Source: an uncultured Lentisphaeria bacterium (lineage in GTDB: Bacteria; Verrucomicrobiota; Lentisphaeria; Victivallales; UBA1829). From it: a stretch of 64,000 nt of DNA. Positions 24,699-33,753 of the stretch are shown here, one piece after another. The stretch's first letter is position 1. Every line of letters begins with the position of its first letter. Both the position numbers and the translations under genes were made by a program. The DNA is taken from NCBI GenBank assembly GCA_949282305.1, contig CASDPB010000121.1, positions 46,382 through 110,381 of the forward strand, in the 5' to 3' direction. The notes beneath the pieces were generated by a model that saw only the letters and a list, made by a program, of their open reading frames with translations, searched no databases and had not been told where the DNA came from.

Positions 24699-25640
24699 AT
24701 GTCAAACTTGAAACTGAAGGGAATTCTGTGGGCGGTGATCAGCATGATCTGCTGGTCTACTTCGTTTCCGGTCGCGCGCGGACTGATCAGCAGACAGATG
24801 GTCGATCCGGTCACTCTTGGCGTGGTGCGCTTTCTGCTGGCGGGGCTCATCATGCTTGCATGTGCCCGCTTCTTCACAAAGAAACATCCGTTGAATATCG
24901 CTCCCCGTGACTGGCTTCTCATGACAGGGCAGGGTCTGCTCGGCACGGCACTGATGGTTTATCTGCTGTTTACGGCGCAGAAGACTGTTTCCGCCGTCAA
25001 CGCTTCCATGGTGGAGGCGCTTTCTCCGCTGCTGATTTTTATAATGGGTCTGATTTCCGTCAGGAAGTTTTCCTTTCTGCAGGCGCTCGGATTGTTTTTC
25101 GGATTCGGGGGATGCCTGATGATTCTGCGTGTGGTCGACGGGAACGGATTTCATCTGAGTTCCTTTCAATTCGGGGATCTGCTGGTCATTCTGTCGTCGT
25201 TCTGCTGGGCTTTGTACACGGTCTGGTCCCGGCCGACGGTGGGGCGCATCGGGGGTTATCTTTTTACTACGTGGACTATGCTGATCGGTGCCGTCTGGCT
25301 GTTCGTCGCCGAGTTCTTTCAGCTCAGCGCGGTTATCCTGCCCTCGTCTTTAGAGGCATGGGGACTGATTCTCTACTTTTCATTGTTTCCGACTGCCCTC
25401 GGATTTTTTGCATGGAATGAGGCACAGAACTATATTTCCCTGGCTTTGCTGAGTCTGTCTGAATATTTTACTCCGCTGTTTTCCGCGTTTTTTGCATGTC
25501 TTTTCCTGGGCGAAGGACTGACCTGGTGGCAGTTCGCCGGAGCGCTGATCGTCTGCGGCGCCGTTTTCATCGAGCCGGAAATCAATCTCATGGTTCTTTC
25601 CTTTTTTCGGAAATATTCTGCAAAGACAGACGGCAACTGA
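24699..25640 (+). CDS. EamA/DMT-superfamily transporter
   Basis: A 313-residue inner-membrane protein with ten predicted helices in two EamA repeats (WAVISMICWSTSFPVARGL opens the first, GDLLVILSSFCWALYTVWSR the second; SEYFTPLFSAFFACLFLGE is the typical end of the second). Family members export amino acids and other metabolites; the substrate is unknown. The ATG at 24699 has GGGGG about eight bases upstream. It is a single-gene unit with its own promoter and is convergent with hldA. Confidence 0.9.
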   Translation: MSNLKLKGILWAVISMICWSTSFPVARGLISRQMVDPVTLGVVRFLLAGLIMLACARFFTKKHPLNIAPRDWLLMTGQGLLGTALMVYLLFTAQKTVSAVNASMVEALSPLLIFIMGLISVRKFSFLQALGLFFGFGGCLMILRVVDGNGFHLSSFQFGDLLVILSSFCWALYTVWSRPTVGRIGGYLFTTWTMLIGAVWLFVAEFFQLSAVILPSSLEAWGLILYFSLFPTALGFFAWNEAQNYISLALLSLSEYFTPLFSAFFACLFLGEGLTWWQFAGALIVCGAVFIEPEINLMVLSFFRKYSAKTDGN

Positions 25641-25670
25641 GTTTTAGCAGACGTTTTCCCGCCGGAGTGG

Positions 25671-26687
25671 TCAGGCGTCTGCAAGTTCTGCGAGAAGTTC
25701 ATCGGAGGATACTGTTGCCGTTCCCAGCTTGCCCACGACAATTCCGGCGGCATAGTTGGCGATCTCTGCGGAGGCGATGGGATCGTCTTCCACGGCAAGC
25801 GTGAGAGTGCTTGCCGCGATGACCGTATCGCCCGCGCCGGAGACGTCGAACACTTCCTTGGCGCGTGTGGGAATGATGGAGCAGGCTTCATTTTCCGTGA
25901 AGAGCGCCATCCCCTGTTCCGCAAGCGAGATCAGCAGATATTTGACCTGCCATTCTTTGCGGATTACAGCCGCAACCTGAATCAGTTCCTTCCTCCGTTC
26001 CTCCTCTGTCGCGATTTGCGCCGGACTGAAAGATGCAAGCGCGTAGGCCTCCGCCCTGTTCGGCTTCATGATGGTAAGCCCTTTGAGGCGCATCGGATTT
26101 TTTGGATTCGGGTCAAGCGCGACCATGACATGGCTGCGGTTGGCGGCGTCGATCAGGGATTGTGCAAAGGCTTCGGAAAAGAGCCCCTTGGCATAATCCT
26201 CCAGGATAAGCGCGTCAATTCCGCCGTTTTCCAGAAGCGCCGTAATGGCGTGAAGAATTTCATCGCGGATGGAGTCCGCCACCGGCGCAAGAAGTTCGTC
26301 ATCAATGCGGAGAAGCTGTTGAGCTCCCGCCATGACCCGCTGTTTCAGGATCGTCGGGCGCGTGGAATCGGAACAGATGCCGGAGTGCTCGATCCCGTAT
26401 TCAGCAAGCTGTTCTTTCAGCTTTTCCCCGCTGTGATCGCTGCCGGTGACGCCGAAAGCCATGACCTCGCCGCCGAGCGTTACGATGTTCCGCATGACGT
26501 TCGCCGCGCCGCCGAGACAGTAGGTCTGCTTCGTAATCTGGACGACCGGAACCGGCGCTTCGGGCGAAATCCTGCTGACCTTGCCCCAGGTATAGGCGTC
26601 AAGCATCAGGTCGCCGACTACGGCGATTCTTTTCCCTTTGAATTTCTTTACAAGAGCTGAAAGTTTTTCCGGTTTTTTATTGTCCAT
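25671..26687 (-). CDS. hldA: D-glycero-beta-D-manno-heptose-7-phosphate kinase
   Basis: PfkB-family kinase that makes heptose 1,7-bisphosphate for the LPS inner core. The 338-residue protein shows GDLMLDAYTWG, the RfaE-type SPEAPVPVVQI and CLGGAANVMRNIVTLGG, LDPNPKNP and the catalytic DVSGAGDTVIAASTLTL. The cytidylyltransferase half of fused HldE is absent, so this is the stand-alone kinase. ATG 26687 has AGAGGA upstream; upstream in-frame residues look non-coding. It is divergent from the LOG-family gene. waaF at 46 would use the final product. Confidence 0.92.
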   Translation of the reverse strand: MDNKKPEKLSALVKKFKGKRIAVVGDLMLDAYTWGKVSRISPEAPVPVVQITKQTYCLGGAANVMRNIVTLGGEVMAFGVTGSDHSGEKLKEQLAEYGIEHSGICSDSTRPTILKQRVMAGAQQLLRIDDELLAPVADSIRDEILHAITALLENGGIDALILEDYAKGLFSEAFAQSLIDAANRSHVMVALDPNPKNPMRLKGLTIMKPNRAEAYALASFSPAQIATEEERRKELIQVAAVIRKEWQVKYLLISLAEQGMALFTENEACSIIPTRAKEVFDVSGAGDTVIAASTLTLAVEDDPIASAEIANYAAGIVVGKLGTATVSSDELLAELADA

Positions 26688-26759
26688 TCCACTGTCCTCT
26701 GTTCTGTTCTCTGAGTTCAATACAATAGTAGTTTTTCGGGGAAAAGCAAGTTGTCTGCC

Positions 26760-26788
26760 TTGAAAAAACGTCCTTCCGGTAATATTGT
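26760..26788 (+). promoter_or_regulatory. Sigma-70-type promoter of the LOG-family gene
   Basis: TTGAAA (26760-26765), 17-base spacer, TATTGT (26783-26788). Predicted start near 26795, about 33 bases before the ATG at 26828. Confidence 0.6.
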
Positions 26789-26827
26789 CCCTCAAAATCG
26801 AATCTCATGATACAAGGAGGGTATGAT

Positions 26828-27538
26828 ATGGAAGGTAAAGTTTTGCACGGGGAGAAGCGCCCCGATCACAAGACCGCATTTCTGGATTTCACGAAAGAGG
26901 ATCCGTGGCGCGTGTTCCGCATTATGGCGGAATTCGTGGAATCTTTTGAAACGATGTCCAAACAGGGACCTCTGATTCCGATTTTCGGTTCCGCCCGCCT
27001 GAAACCGGAGACAAAATATTATCAGAGCGCCGAAGAACTTGCCGGAATGCTGGTGAAGCGGGGATATGGCATTCTTTCCGGCGGCGGACCCGGCATCATG
27101 GAGGCGGCGAGCAAAGGGGCATACGAGAACGGGGGGATTTCCGTCGGGCTCAACATTGAACTCCCGATGGAACAGCATCCGAACAAATACCAGAATGTGG
27201 CGCTGGATTTCCGTTATTTCTTTATCCGCAAAGTCTGCTTTATGAAATACGCTGTTGCCGTGGTTGCGTATCCCGGCGGATTCGGGACGCTGGACGAGTT
27301 CAGCGAGGCGCTGACTCTGATGCAGACGAACAAAGTGAACCGGGTCCCGCTGGTTCTGGCCGGACGCGATTTCTGGCAGCCGATGATCGACTGGTTCCGC
27401 AATGTGATGCTGGTTGACGGGACGATTCACGAAGAGGACATGGCGCTGTTCAAACTGGTCGATACGGCGCAGGAGGCCTATGACTACATCGTGGAGCAGC
27501 ATAAGCACGGCATGACCGATACGGTCAAGATTGACTGA
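26828..27538 (+). CDS. LOG-family protein (nucleoside 5'-monophosphate phosphoribohydrolase-like)
   Basis: A 236-residue protein of the LOG/TIGR00730 family, which releases the base from nucleoside monophosphates and includes cytokinin-activating enzymes. The family motifs are GILSGGGPGIMEAASKGA and YPGGFGTLDEFSEALTL (PGGxGTxxE). The N-terminal 30 residues are an extension before the Rossmann-like core. AAGGAGG lies seven bases before ATG 26828; an earlier in-frame ATG at 26807 precedes that site. Native substrate is not known. Confidence 0.9.
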   Translation: MEGKVLHGEKRPDHKTAFLDFTKEDPWRVFRIMAEFVESFETMSKQGPLIPIFGSARLKPETKYYQSAEELAGMLVKRGYGILSGGGPGIMEAASKGAYENGGISVGLNIELPMEQHPNKYQNVALDFRYFFIRKVCFMKYAVAVVAYPGGFGTLDEFSEALTLMQTNKVNRVPLVLAGRDFWQPMIDWFRNVMLVDGTIHEEDMALFKLVDTAQEAYDYIVEQHKHGMTDTVKID

Positions 27539-27598
27539 CCCGGAAAAAGTCTTCTCAAGATGGAATTTTTCTGAACGGCGGCTGCGTTTCGGGCATGT

Positions 27599-27949
27599 TC
27601 ATCTGCGGCGTTCGATTTCCAGCCCGATGGAGTCCGCCCGCAGCGCTGCCGCGGGTTTGTCGATCGCGACTCTGACCGAAACCACTTCATCAAAAGAGAG
27701 GCAGAGATCCGCCACCGCTTCCGCCAGAGCTTCCAGCAGCCGGAAGGAGGAGGCCTCCACAAGTTCGATTACTTTTTCCTCGACTTCCCGGTAATTGACC
27801 GAATGGTCGAGGGTATCGGTTCTGCCAGCGTGTGAAAAGTCGCCGCGCAGTTCCAGATTGAAGATCAGAGCCTGTTTCGCGCTGCGTTCCTGTTCATAAA
27901 GACCGATGATTGTGCGAAGTTCCAGATTCCGGATGAAGATTTTATCCAT
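27599..27949 (-). CDS. folB: Dihydroneopterin aldolase
   Basis: Folate pathway enzyme: splits dihydroneopterin to 6-hydroxymethyl-dihydropterin and glycolaldehyde. The 116-residue protein has the compact tunnel-fold sequence: IFIRNLELRTIIGLYEQER (active-site Glu), LDHSVNYREVEEKV, SFRLLEALAEAVADL and VRVAIDKPAALRADSIG-type end with the catalytic Lys. No other folate gene is adjacent. Starts with AAAGGGA upstream and follows the receiver-domain gene by 14 bases, so it could be the last gene of the hydrogenase transcript. Confidence 0.93.
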   Translation of the reverse strand: MDKIFIRNLELRTIIGLYEQERSAKQALIFNLELRGDFSHAGRTDTLDHSVNYREVEEKVIELVEASSFRLLEALAEAVADLCLSFDEVVSVRVAIDKPAAALRADSIGLEIERRR

Positions 27950-27963
27950 GATGTCCCTTTGAG

Positions 27964-28362
27964 TTAAGATAGAAAGCGCGACAGCAGACAGTCCAGCTGT
28001 TCCATGCGGATTGTCTGATCCATGATGGCGTCCGCGTGAATCCAGTTGTGCGCGTCGTCGCCGGAGAGATCAAACTGTATCCCGGTTTTTGCGGCTACGT
28101 CCGAAAGGATGATTGCGCGGGATGCCGGGTATGCTTTCCTGAAATGATGGCAGATGATGAATCCGCTGTCGGCAAACTCCAGAATCAGGGCCGTGATCAG
28201 CAGATCGAACGGCTGTTTCCCGATCCATGTTTCCGCTTCCGCCTGAGATGCGGCACAGACGACATCGTATCCGCGCATTTGAAGATGCCGGCGGATTTCG
28301 CCACTCAGCGCCGGATCGTTTTCAACCAGCAGAATGGATGCGTTTTGTTTTTGATGTGTCAT
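27964..28362 (-). CDS. Degenerate response-regulator receiver domain, hydrogenase-associated
   Basis: A 132-residue single receiver domain without an output domain. It aligns with CheY-like proteins (ASILLVENDPALSGEI, then DLLITALILEFADSGFIICH, then WIHADAIMDQTIRMEQL), but the phospho-accepting Asp is Ala (DLLITAL), the first acidic residue is replaced (VENDP), and the Lys of the usual K-P loop is Gln (MDQTI). It should therefore not be phosphorylated in the usual way. It starts 13 bases after hydA, so it belongs to the rex-hydCBA operon. ATG 28362 has AAGGG eight bases upstream. Confidence 0.8.
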   Translation of the reverse strand: MTHQKQNASILLVENDPALSGEIRRHLQMRGYDVVCAASQAEAETWIGKQPFDLLITALILEFADSGFIICHHFRKAYPASRAIILSDVAAKTGIQFDLSGDDAHNWIHADAIMDQTIRMEQLDCLLSRFLS

Positions 28363-28375
28363 AAGAACTGCCCTT

Positions 28376-30100
28376 TCAGACCGGCACATTGCGTTTTTCA
28401 TATTTTGTGTGCAGAAGGCGCATGGCGGTTTCGCTGTTCGGTTTTTTCAGATATTCCCTGTAAAGAAGCTGGACATCCCGGTTTTCATGGGAAGTGCGGA
28501 GCGACTCGCTCTGGTCGATGGCATAGAGCGAGTTCATGCGCGCCTTGATCCGGTCGCTTTCCAGAATGCTGATGGGTTGTCCGCCGCCTGCGACACAGCC
28601 GCCGGGGCAGGTCATGACTTCTATGAAATGAAGATCGCGCCGTCCTGCCTTCAGCTGATCCAGAAGCGCCCGCGCATTTCCGATTCCGTTGGCGACTGCG
28701 ACGCCAAGCTCCATGCTGCCGATCCTGATTTTTGTCTCCTTAAGTCCCTCCATGCCCCGCAGCTGATCAATTTTCAGGGACTTGAGCTCTTTTCCTGTAA
28801 TCAGCTTGTGTGCGGTTCTGAGGGCGGCCTCCATGACTCCTCCGGAGGTGGCGAACAGTTTCCCCGCGGTGCTGCGTTCTCCGAACGGCAGATCTGCCTC
28901 TTCCGCCTCAAGCTGTTCAAAATCAATTCCGCTCATGCGGATCAGGCGCGCCAGTTCCCGCGTTGTGAGAACCGCATCAAGGTCTGACATGTTGCCGCGC
29001 CCGATTTCCGGTCTGCCCGCCTCGAATTTCTTCGCGGTGCACGGCATTGCCGAAACGCTGAATATTTTGTGCGGATCAAGATTTTGCTTTTCTGCAAAAT
29101 AGGTTTTGATCAGTGCGCCAAGCATTGACTGCGGACTCTTGCAGGTGGAGAGGTTCGGGATGAATTCCGGGTAAAATTCTTCCACGAATTTGACCCATCC
29201 GGGGGAACAGCTTGTGAACAGCGGCAGGTTTTTGCCGGCTTTAAGACGGCTGACAAGCTCCGTTGCTTCCTCCATGATCATGAGGTCGGCGGAATATGAG
29301 GTGTCGAATACCCAACGGAATCCGAGGCGGCGCAATGCCGCGTTCATAATGCCGGAAATATCGGTTCCGGGTTTCATGCCGAACTCTTCCGCAAGGGACA
29401 CGGAAACCGCGGGTGCATATTGGATTACGACGGTCTTTTCCGGATCGGAGAGCGCCGCGGCGACTTCGCTCAGAGAACTTTTTTCACGGAGTGCGCCTGT
29501 CGGACACGCAAGAATGCACTGTCCGCAGTAAATGCAGCTGGAGACGTTCAGACTGTCATGAAACGCCGGTGCGACGTTCATATTGCTGCCGCGTCCGGTG
29601 AACTCGATTGCGGCGACTTTCTGGATTTCGTTGCAGACCCTTACGCATTTCCCGCAGAGGATGCACTTCGCCTGGTCGAAGACGATCGCGGGGCTGGTGA
29701 CGTCCAGGGTATTCCCCCCGCGCCGCGGCTTGAAAACACGTTCGCGGATTCCGTAATCCTGCGCGAATTTCTGCAGCTTGCAGCTTCCGCTTCGGACACA
29801 GTAGAGACAGTCGTCCGGATGATCTGCGAGGAGCAGTTCGATAATGAGTTTGCGCGCTTCAATCACGCGCGGCGAATTGGTGGAAATCACCATGCCCGCC
29901 TCCACCGGAGTCGAACAGGACGGCACAAGCCCCGGCATTCCCCGGACTTCCACAACGCAGAGCCGGCAGGCTCCGGTCGGCGTCAGCTTTTTCATGTGGC
30001 AGAGTGTCGGCACATGAATGCCGGCACGGGTCAGCGCGGAAAGAATTGTCTCTCCGGGTTCCGCTTCAATCCTTCTGTTGTTTGCCGTGATTTCAAACAT
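28376..30100 (-). CDS. hydA: [FeFe] hydrogenase catalytic subunit, NADH-linked
   Basis: Reduces protons to hydrogen. The 574-residue protein has an N-terminal [2Fe-2S] domain (C34, C45, C48, C62), a Cys-rich His-less middle with CVRSGSC, two [4Fe-4S] motifs (CILCGKCVRVC, CIYCGQCILACP) and the H-cluster domain: L1 FTSCSPGW (C298, S299), L2 MPCTAKKFE (C354), L3 EVMTCPGGCVAGGGQP (C498, C502). The usual proton-relay Cys at position 299 is Ser. Overlaps hydB by eight bases. Maturases HydEFG are not in this window. Confidence 0.95.
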   Translation of the reverse strand: MFEITANNRRIEAEPGETILSALTRAGIHVPTLCHMKKLTPTGACRLCVVEVRGMPGLVPSCSTPVEAGMVISTNSPRVIEARKLIIELLLADHPDDCLYCVRSGSCKLQKFAQDYGIRERVFKPRRGGNTLDVTSPAIVFDQAKCILCGKCVRVCNEIQKVAAIEFTGRGSNMNVAPAFHDSLNVSSCIYCGQCILACPTGALREKSSLSEVAAALSDPEKTVVIQYAPAVSVSLAEEFGMKPGTDISGIMNAALRRLGFRWVFDTSYSADLMIMEEATELVSRLKAGKNLPLFTSCSPGWVKFVEEFYPEFIPNLSTCKSPQSMLGALIKTYFAEKQNLDPHKIFSVSAMPCTAKKFEAGRPEIGRGNMSDLDAVLTTRELARLIRMSGIDFEQLEAEEADLPFGERSTAGKLFATSGGVMEAALRTAHKLITGKELKSLKIDQLRGMEGLKETKIRIGSMELGVAVANGIGNARALLDQLKAGRRDLHFIEVMTCPGGCVAGGGQPISILESDRIKARMNSLYAIDQSESLRTSHENRDVQLLYREYLKKPNSETAMRLLHTKYEKRNVPV

Positions 30101-32078
30101 GGCTGGCTCTCCCGATGCCGCTGTCCCGCGTTACGGCTCCGAATTTGCATACGTTCCCGCAGACTCCGCATCCGTTGCAGAGCTGGGAGTCGATGGTGTG
30201 CGGGGCTCTGTGATTGCCGCGGATTGCGTTTGCCGGGCATTTCGGGACGCATACGCCGCAGCCTTTGCATTTTCTCTCTTCGATCCGGTATTTCACCATT
30301 CCCCTGCAGACCCCCGCCGGGCATCGCCTTTCATAAACATGTGCATCGAATTCCTCACGGAACCAGCGCAGAATGGACAGCACCGGATTCGGGGCTGATT
30401 TCCCGAGCCCGCACAAACTGGTGTCCTGAATCACGCGGGCAAGACGGGGCAGCATCATGATCCCTTTGAAACGTCTCAGTGCGTCATACCCTTTCTCCTC
30501 TTCGCGCGGGCGTGTGATCTGCATCAGAATCTCAAGCATGTGCCGCGTGCCTTCCCGGCAGGGAACACATTTTCCGCAGCTTTCCCGCTGAATGAAGTCC
30601 ATGAAAAACTTTGCGGCATCCACCATGCAGTTGTCCTCGTCCATCAGGATCAATCCGCCGGAACCGAGCATTGCACCGACTTCGCGGAGCGATTCGTAGT
30701 CGAGCGGCAGATTGAGATATTGTTCCGGCAGGCATGGACCGGAGGGACCCCCGATCTGGAGTGCCTTGAACTTCCTGCCGTTCGGGATGCCTCCGCCGGC
30801 GGTTAGGATCAGTTCTTCCAATTTCGTTCCGAATGCCACCTCAAGCAGACCGGAACGGGCGATCTTTCCGGAAAGGGAGAAGACTTTGGTGCCTTTGGAG
30901 CGCTCCGTTCCCACTTCTCCGAAATATTCCTTCCCTCTGCGGATGATGTCGGGGACATTGGCGAGGGTTTCCACGTTGTTGACCACGGACGGTTTGCCGA
31001 AAAGTCCGCTTTCCGCAGGGTAGGGGGGACGCGGGCGCGGCATGCCCCGCTTGCCTTCGATGCAGTTCAGAAGTGCGGTTTCTTCACCGCAGACGAACGC
31101 GCCTGCCCCCTGTTTGACGATAATTTTGAGGTCGAATCCGCTGTCGAGAATATTTTCTCCGAGCAGTCCGTATGCCGAAGCCTGGTCGATGGCTTTTTTC
31201 AGGCGCTCGATTGCAAGCGGATACTCCGCGCGGATATAGATATAGGCTTTGCTTGCGCCGATGGCATAGGAGGCAATGGCGAGCCCCTCCAGCAGACGGT
31301 GCGGATCGCCTTCGATCATTGCCCGTGCCATGAACGCGCCGGGGTCGCCTTCATCCGCATTGCAGATCATATATTTCTGGTTGCTGAGCGTGTTCAGGGC
31401 GGCTGCCCACTTCCGTCCCGTGGAGAAACCGGCTCCCCCGCGGCCGCGCAGCCCGCTGTCCCGCACCTCATCGCAGACCTCCGACGGAATCATGGTATGG
31501 AGAGTTTTTGCGAACGCCTTGTATCCGTCCCGCGCGAGATACTCGGCGATGCTGCACGGATCAATGATGCCGCAGTTCTGCAGAACACGGCGCGTCTGGA
31601 TGCGGAAAAAAGGGTGTTCATCCAGAAACGGAATCTGGGGCCAGGGATGCGCCGTGGCTTCCCGGGACTGTCCCAGAACCGGATAATGTGCCGGGGCGGG
31701 GTTTTCGCTGAACAGATTCGACAGGAGTTCGGGGACAAGGCCGGCGGAGACTCTTGAGAAAGTGAGCTTGTTTCTTCCGGGAAGTTTGACGTCAAGAATC
31801 GGCTCTTCGGAACAGAGCCCGAGGCAGCCGACTTCCACGAGCTCGGCGGAAGGCTGGTTCCGGTCGAGCCATTCGCGGACCGCTTCCCGGGTCTCTTCCG
31901 CTCCGGCGCTGATGGAACAGCTTGCCACGCCCAGATACAGAACCGGATTCGGCGGGTCATCCCGGCGGAGCCGCGCGGCAAGCGACTCATATTCCGGCGG
32001 CATGACCGTCTGCTTGACTCCGTTGTGAGTCAGCGGCGCCAGCAGAAGAGATGTGAAAATTTTCCGGTCGGGACTCAT
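30093..32078 (-). CDS. hydB: NADH-binding hydrogenase subunit, NuoF-like
   Basis: Links the hydrogenase to NADH (and ferredoxin in bifurcating forms). The 661-residue protein has a thioredoxin-like [2Fe-2S] N-terminal domain (GVASCSISAG, VEVGCLGLC), the NADH/FMN core (GLRGRGGAGFSTGRKW, CNADEGDPGAFM, GAGAFVCGEETALL), the cluster motif ESCGKCVPCREGTR with SLCGLG, and a C-terminal ferredoxin pair (CKGCGVCVPKCP, CNGCGVCGNVC). It overlaps both hydC and hydA by a few bases. Soluble cytoplasmic complex with HydA and HydC. Confidence 0.95.
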   Translation of the reverse strand: MSPDRKIFTSLLLAPLTHNGVKQTVMPPEYESLAARLRRDDPPNPVLYLGVASCSISAGAEETREAVREWLDRNQPSAELVEVGCLGLCSEEPILDVKLPGRNKLTFSRVSAGLVPELLSNLFSENPAPAHYPVLGQSREATAHPWPQIPFLDEHPFFRIQTRRVLQNCGIIDPCSIAEYLARDGYKAFAKTLHTMIPSEVCDEVRDSGLRGRGGAGFSTGRKWAAALNTLSNQKYMICNADEGDPGAFMARAMIEGDPHRLLEGLAIASYAIGASKAYIYIRAEYPLAIERLKKAIDQASAYGLLGENILDSGFDLKIIVKQGAGAFVCGEETALLNCIEGKRGMPRPRPPYPAESGLFGKPSVVNNVETLANVPDIIRRGKEYFGEVGTERSKGTKVFSLSGKIARSGLLEVAFGTKLEELILTAGGGIPNGRKFKALQIGGPSGPCLPEQYLNLPLDYESLREVGAMLGSGGLILMDEDNCMVDAAKFFMDFIQRESCGKCVPCREGTRHMLEILMQITRPREEEKGYDALRRFKGIMMLPRLARVIQDTSLCGLGKSAPNPVLSILRWFREEFDAHVYERRCPAGVCRGMVKYRIEERKCKGCGVCVPKCPANAIRGNHRAPHTIDSQLCNGCGVCGNVCKFGAVTRDSGIGRASHV

Positions 32079-32572
32079 TCAAGGACTCCGTCTTCTATGG
32101 ATTTGAGATGTCTGTATTCGTCGAGAACGGCATCCAGCTTTTCATCCGAGTCAATGCCTGCGTAAAGTTTGCCGTTGACGCTCATGACGGGAGCGAGCCC
32201 GCACGCCCCGATGCAGGGCGCCGCCTCCAGGCTGAACAGCCCGTCCTCCGTGGGAATGCCGTTTGCACGAATCCCGAGCTTCTCCTCAAGTCTTGTCACA
32301 AGATGCGATGCTCCTTTGACGTGGCACGTGGTTCCCCGGCAGACCAGAATATGATATTTCCCTGTCGGACGGAACCGGAACTGGTTGTAGAATGTGGCAA
32401 CGCCGTAAATGCTGCTCGCCGGAAGTCCGAGATAGGCGCCGATCCGTATGACCGCATCCCGTGAGAGACAGCCGTATTCCTTCTGCACTTCCTGCAGAAT
32501 CGGGACAAGCGTGTCACGTGTGGCGTTTGGATACTTTTTCAGGATTTTTTCTATTTTGTCTTCTGTTTTCAT
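32075..32572 (-). CDS. hydC: [2Fe-2S] hydrogenase subunit, NuoE-like
   Basis: A 165-residue thioredoxin-like [2Fe-2S] protein with the NuoE cysteine pattern (VCRGTTCHVKG then APCIGACGLAP) after a helical N-terminus (SSIYGVATFYNQFRFRPTG). It carries electrons in the trimeric HydABC complex. The ATG at 32572 is chosen because a longer reading would run into rex; its ribosome site is weak. It overlaps hydB by ATGA and follows rex by 25 bases. Confidence 0.93.
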   Translation of the reverse strand: MKTEDKIEKILKKYPNATRDTLVPILQEVQKEYGCLSRDAVIRIGAYLGLPASSIYGVATFYNQFRFRPTGKYHILVCRGTTCHVKGASHLVTRLEEKLGIRANGIPTEDGLFSLEAAPCIGACGLAPVMSVNGKLYAGIDSDEKLDAVLDEYRHLKSIEDGVLE

Positions 32573-32597
32573 GTCTTGTTTACCAGCCCGGGAATGC

Positions 32598-33227
32598 TCA
32601 GACAAGATCCGCAAAATAGGCGAGTTTCTCCAGTGAGCTTGCAATATCGATCCGGTCGACGAAAACGCCGTCCGGCACTTTGAGCGGAACCGGAGCGAAG
32701 TTCAGGATGCCCTTGATGTCGGCCGCGATCATGCGGTCCGCGACGAATTGCGCCTGTGCCGCGGGAACGGTGATGATTCCGAGGTTGATGTTCATTTCCG
32801 CGATCTTCGACTCAAATTGGGACATGTGAAAACAGCGGCAGCCGGAGATGACGCGGTCCACCTTGTTTTCATCCGTGTCGAATGCCGCGGCAATGGTGAG
32901 CCCCGGATGACTGTAAGTGAAATAGGAAAGAATGGCGCGCCCGAGGTTGCCGACCCCGACCAGTGCGATGATGCGTTCTTTGGAACCGTCGAGAATGCCG
33001 GATATATTGCTGATGAGTTCGGTGACGTCATACCCCTTGCGCGGGCTTCCGCTGTGCCCGATTTCCATGAGATCGCGCCGGACCTGCGTCGATGTATTGT
33101 GTGCCAATGCCGCGAGCTGGTGCGAGAAAAGTGTATGGACCCCCTTGGATTTCAGATCAATGAGAAGCCGTTTGTAAAGAACCATCCGTTCAATGGTTCT
33201 TGCCGGGATTGGAGTTGTTTTCTTCAT
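32598..33227 (-). CDS. rex: Redox-sensing transcriptional repressor Rex
   Basis: A 209-residue repressor that leaves DNA when NADH is high. The N-terminal winged helix (IPARTIERMVLYKRLL, HTLFSHQLAALAHNTSTQVR) is followed by a Rossmann domain with IALVGVGNLGRAILSYF and FDTDENKVD. ATG 33227 is preferred to an upstream TTG. First gene of rex-hydC-hydB-hydA-receiver; a Rex-type operator lies 55-72 bases upstream, so it probably represses itself and the hydrogenase until NADH accumulates. Confidence 0.95.
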   Translation of the reverse strand: MKKTTPIPARTIERMVLYKRLLIDLKSKGVHTLFSHQLAALAHNTSTQVRRDLMEIGHSGSPRKGYDVTELISNISGILDGSKERIIALVGVGNLGRAILSYFTYSHPGLTIAAAFDTDENKVDRVISGCRCFHMSQFESKIAEMNINLGIITVPAAQAQFVADRMIAADIKGILNFAPVPLKVPDGVFVDRIDIASSLEKLAYFADLV

Positions 33228-33281
33228 TTTACTTATAGCCTTATTCAATAGTGAAAAAGCAGTATTGTTGTCATTGATTAA

Positions 33282-33299
33282 ATGTGATAACTTTCACAG
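33282..33299. promoter_or_regulatory. Rex operator (ROP box)
   Basis: ATGTGATAACTTTCACAG matches the Rex pattern TTGTGA-N6-TCACAA with one mismatch at each end. It lies upstream of rex and the hydrogenase operon. Confidence 0.75.
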
Positions 33300-33730
33300 C
33301 CGAAATCTGGAACCTTTTTCATCGGATGCTGCCTGGGAGATGAAAAAGGACAGTATTTTACTGCTGCTGAGCTCAAATATAACTGTTTTTATTGCTTTGT
33401 CAAGTGATTTTCACAGATGAACAGCAAGAAAAATGAGAAGTTTTTTTCAGACATTGGGACAGAAAGAGAGTCCGCGCTTGAAACGGCGTATGAAAACAGG
33501 AGGCAGGACAGATCGGAACTTTTCTCCGGCGGGGGAGGAACCGCATGAGCGGATGCGGCTGCCTCCGGGAGAAATTCTGCTTCCGCTGTTCCGGCTGCAT
33601 TCCCCGGATTGCGGCGGGGCAGCGGTTTGTTCCGCGCAGTTTTGGATCTCTCCTCCGGTCTGGCTTTCCGGTAACTGCCGGCTGCCGCTGGACGGTTTGT
33701 CTGCTGTCTGACGGGGCTGCGACGGCAGGC

Positions 33731-33753
33731 GTATCCCGGGAGTGCCGGGATAC
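33731..33753 (-). terminator. Hairpin downstream of the creatininase-family gene
   Basis: GTATCCCGG-N5-CCGGGATAC, 9-bp stem 13 bases past the minus-strand stop at 33766. No T-run follows. Confidence 0.4.
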
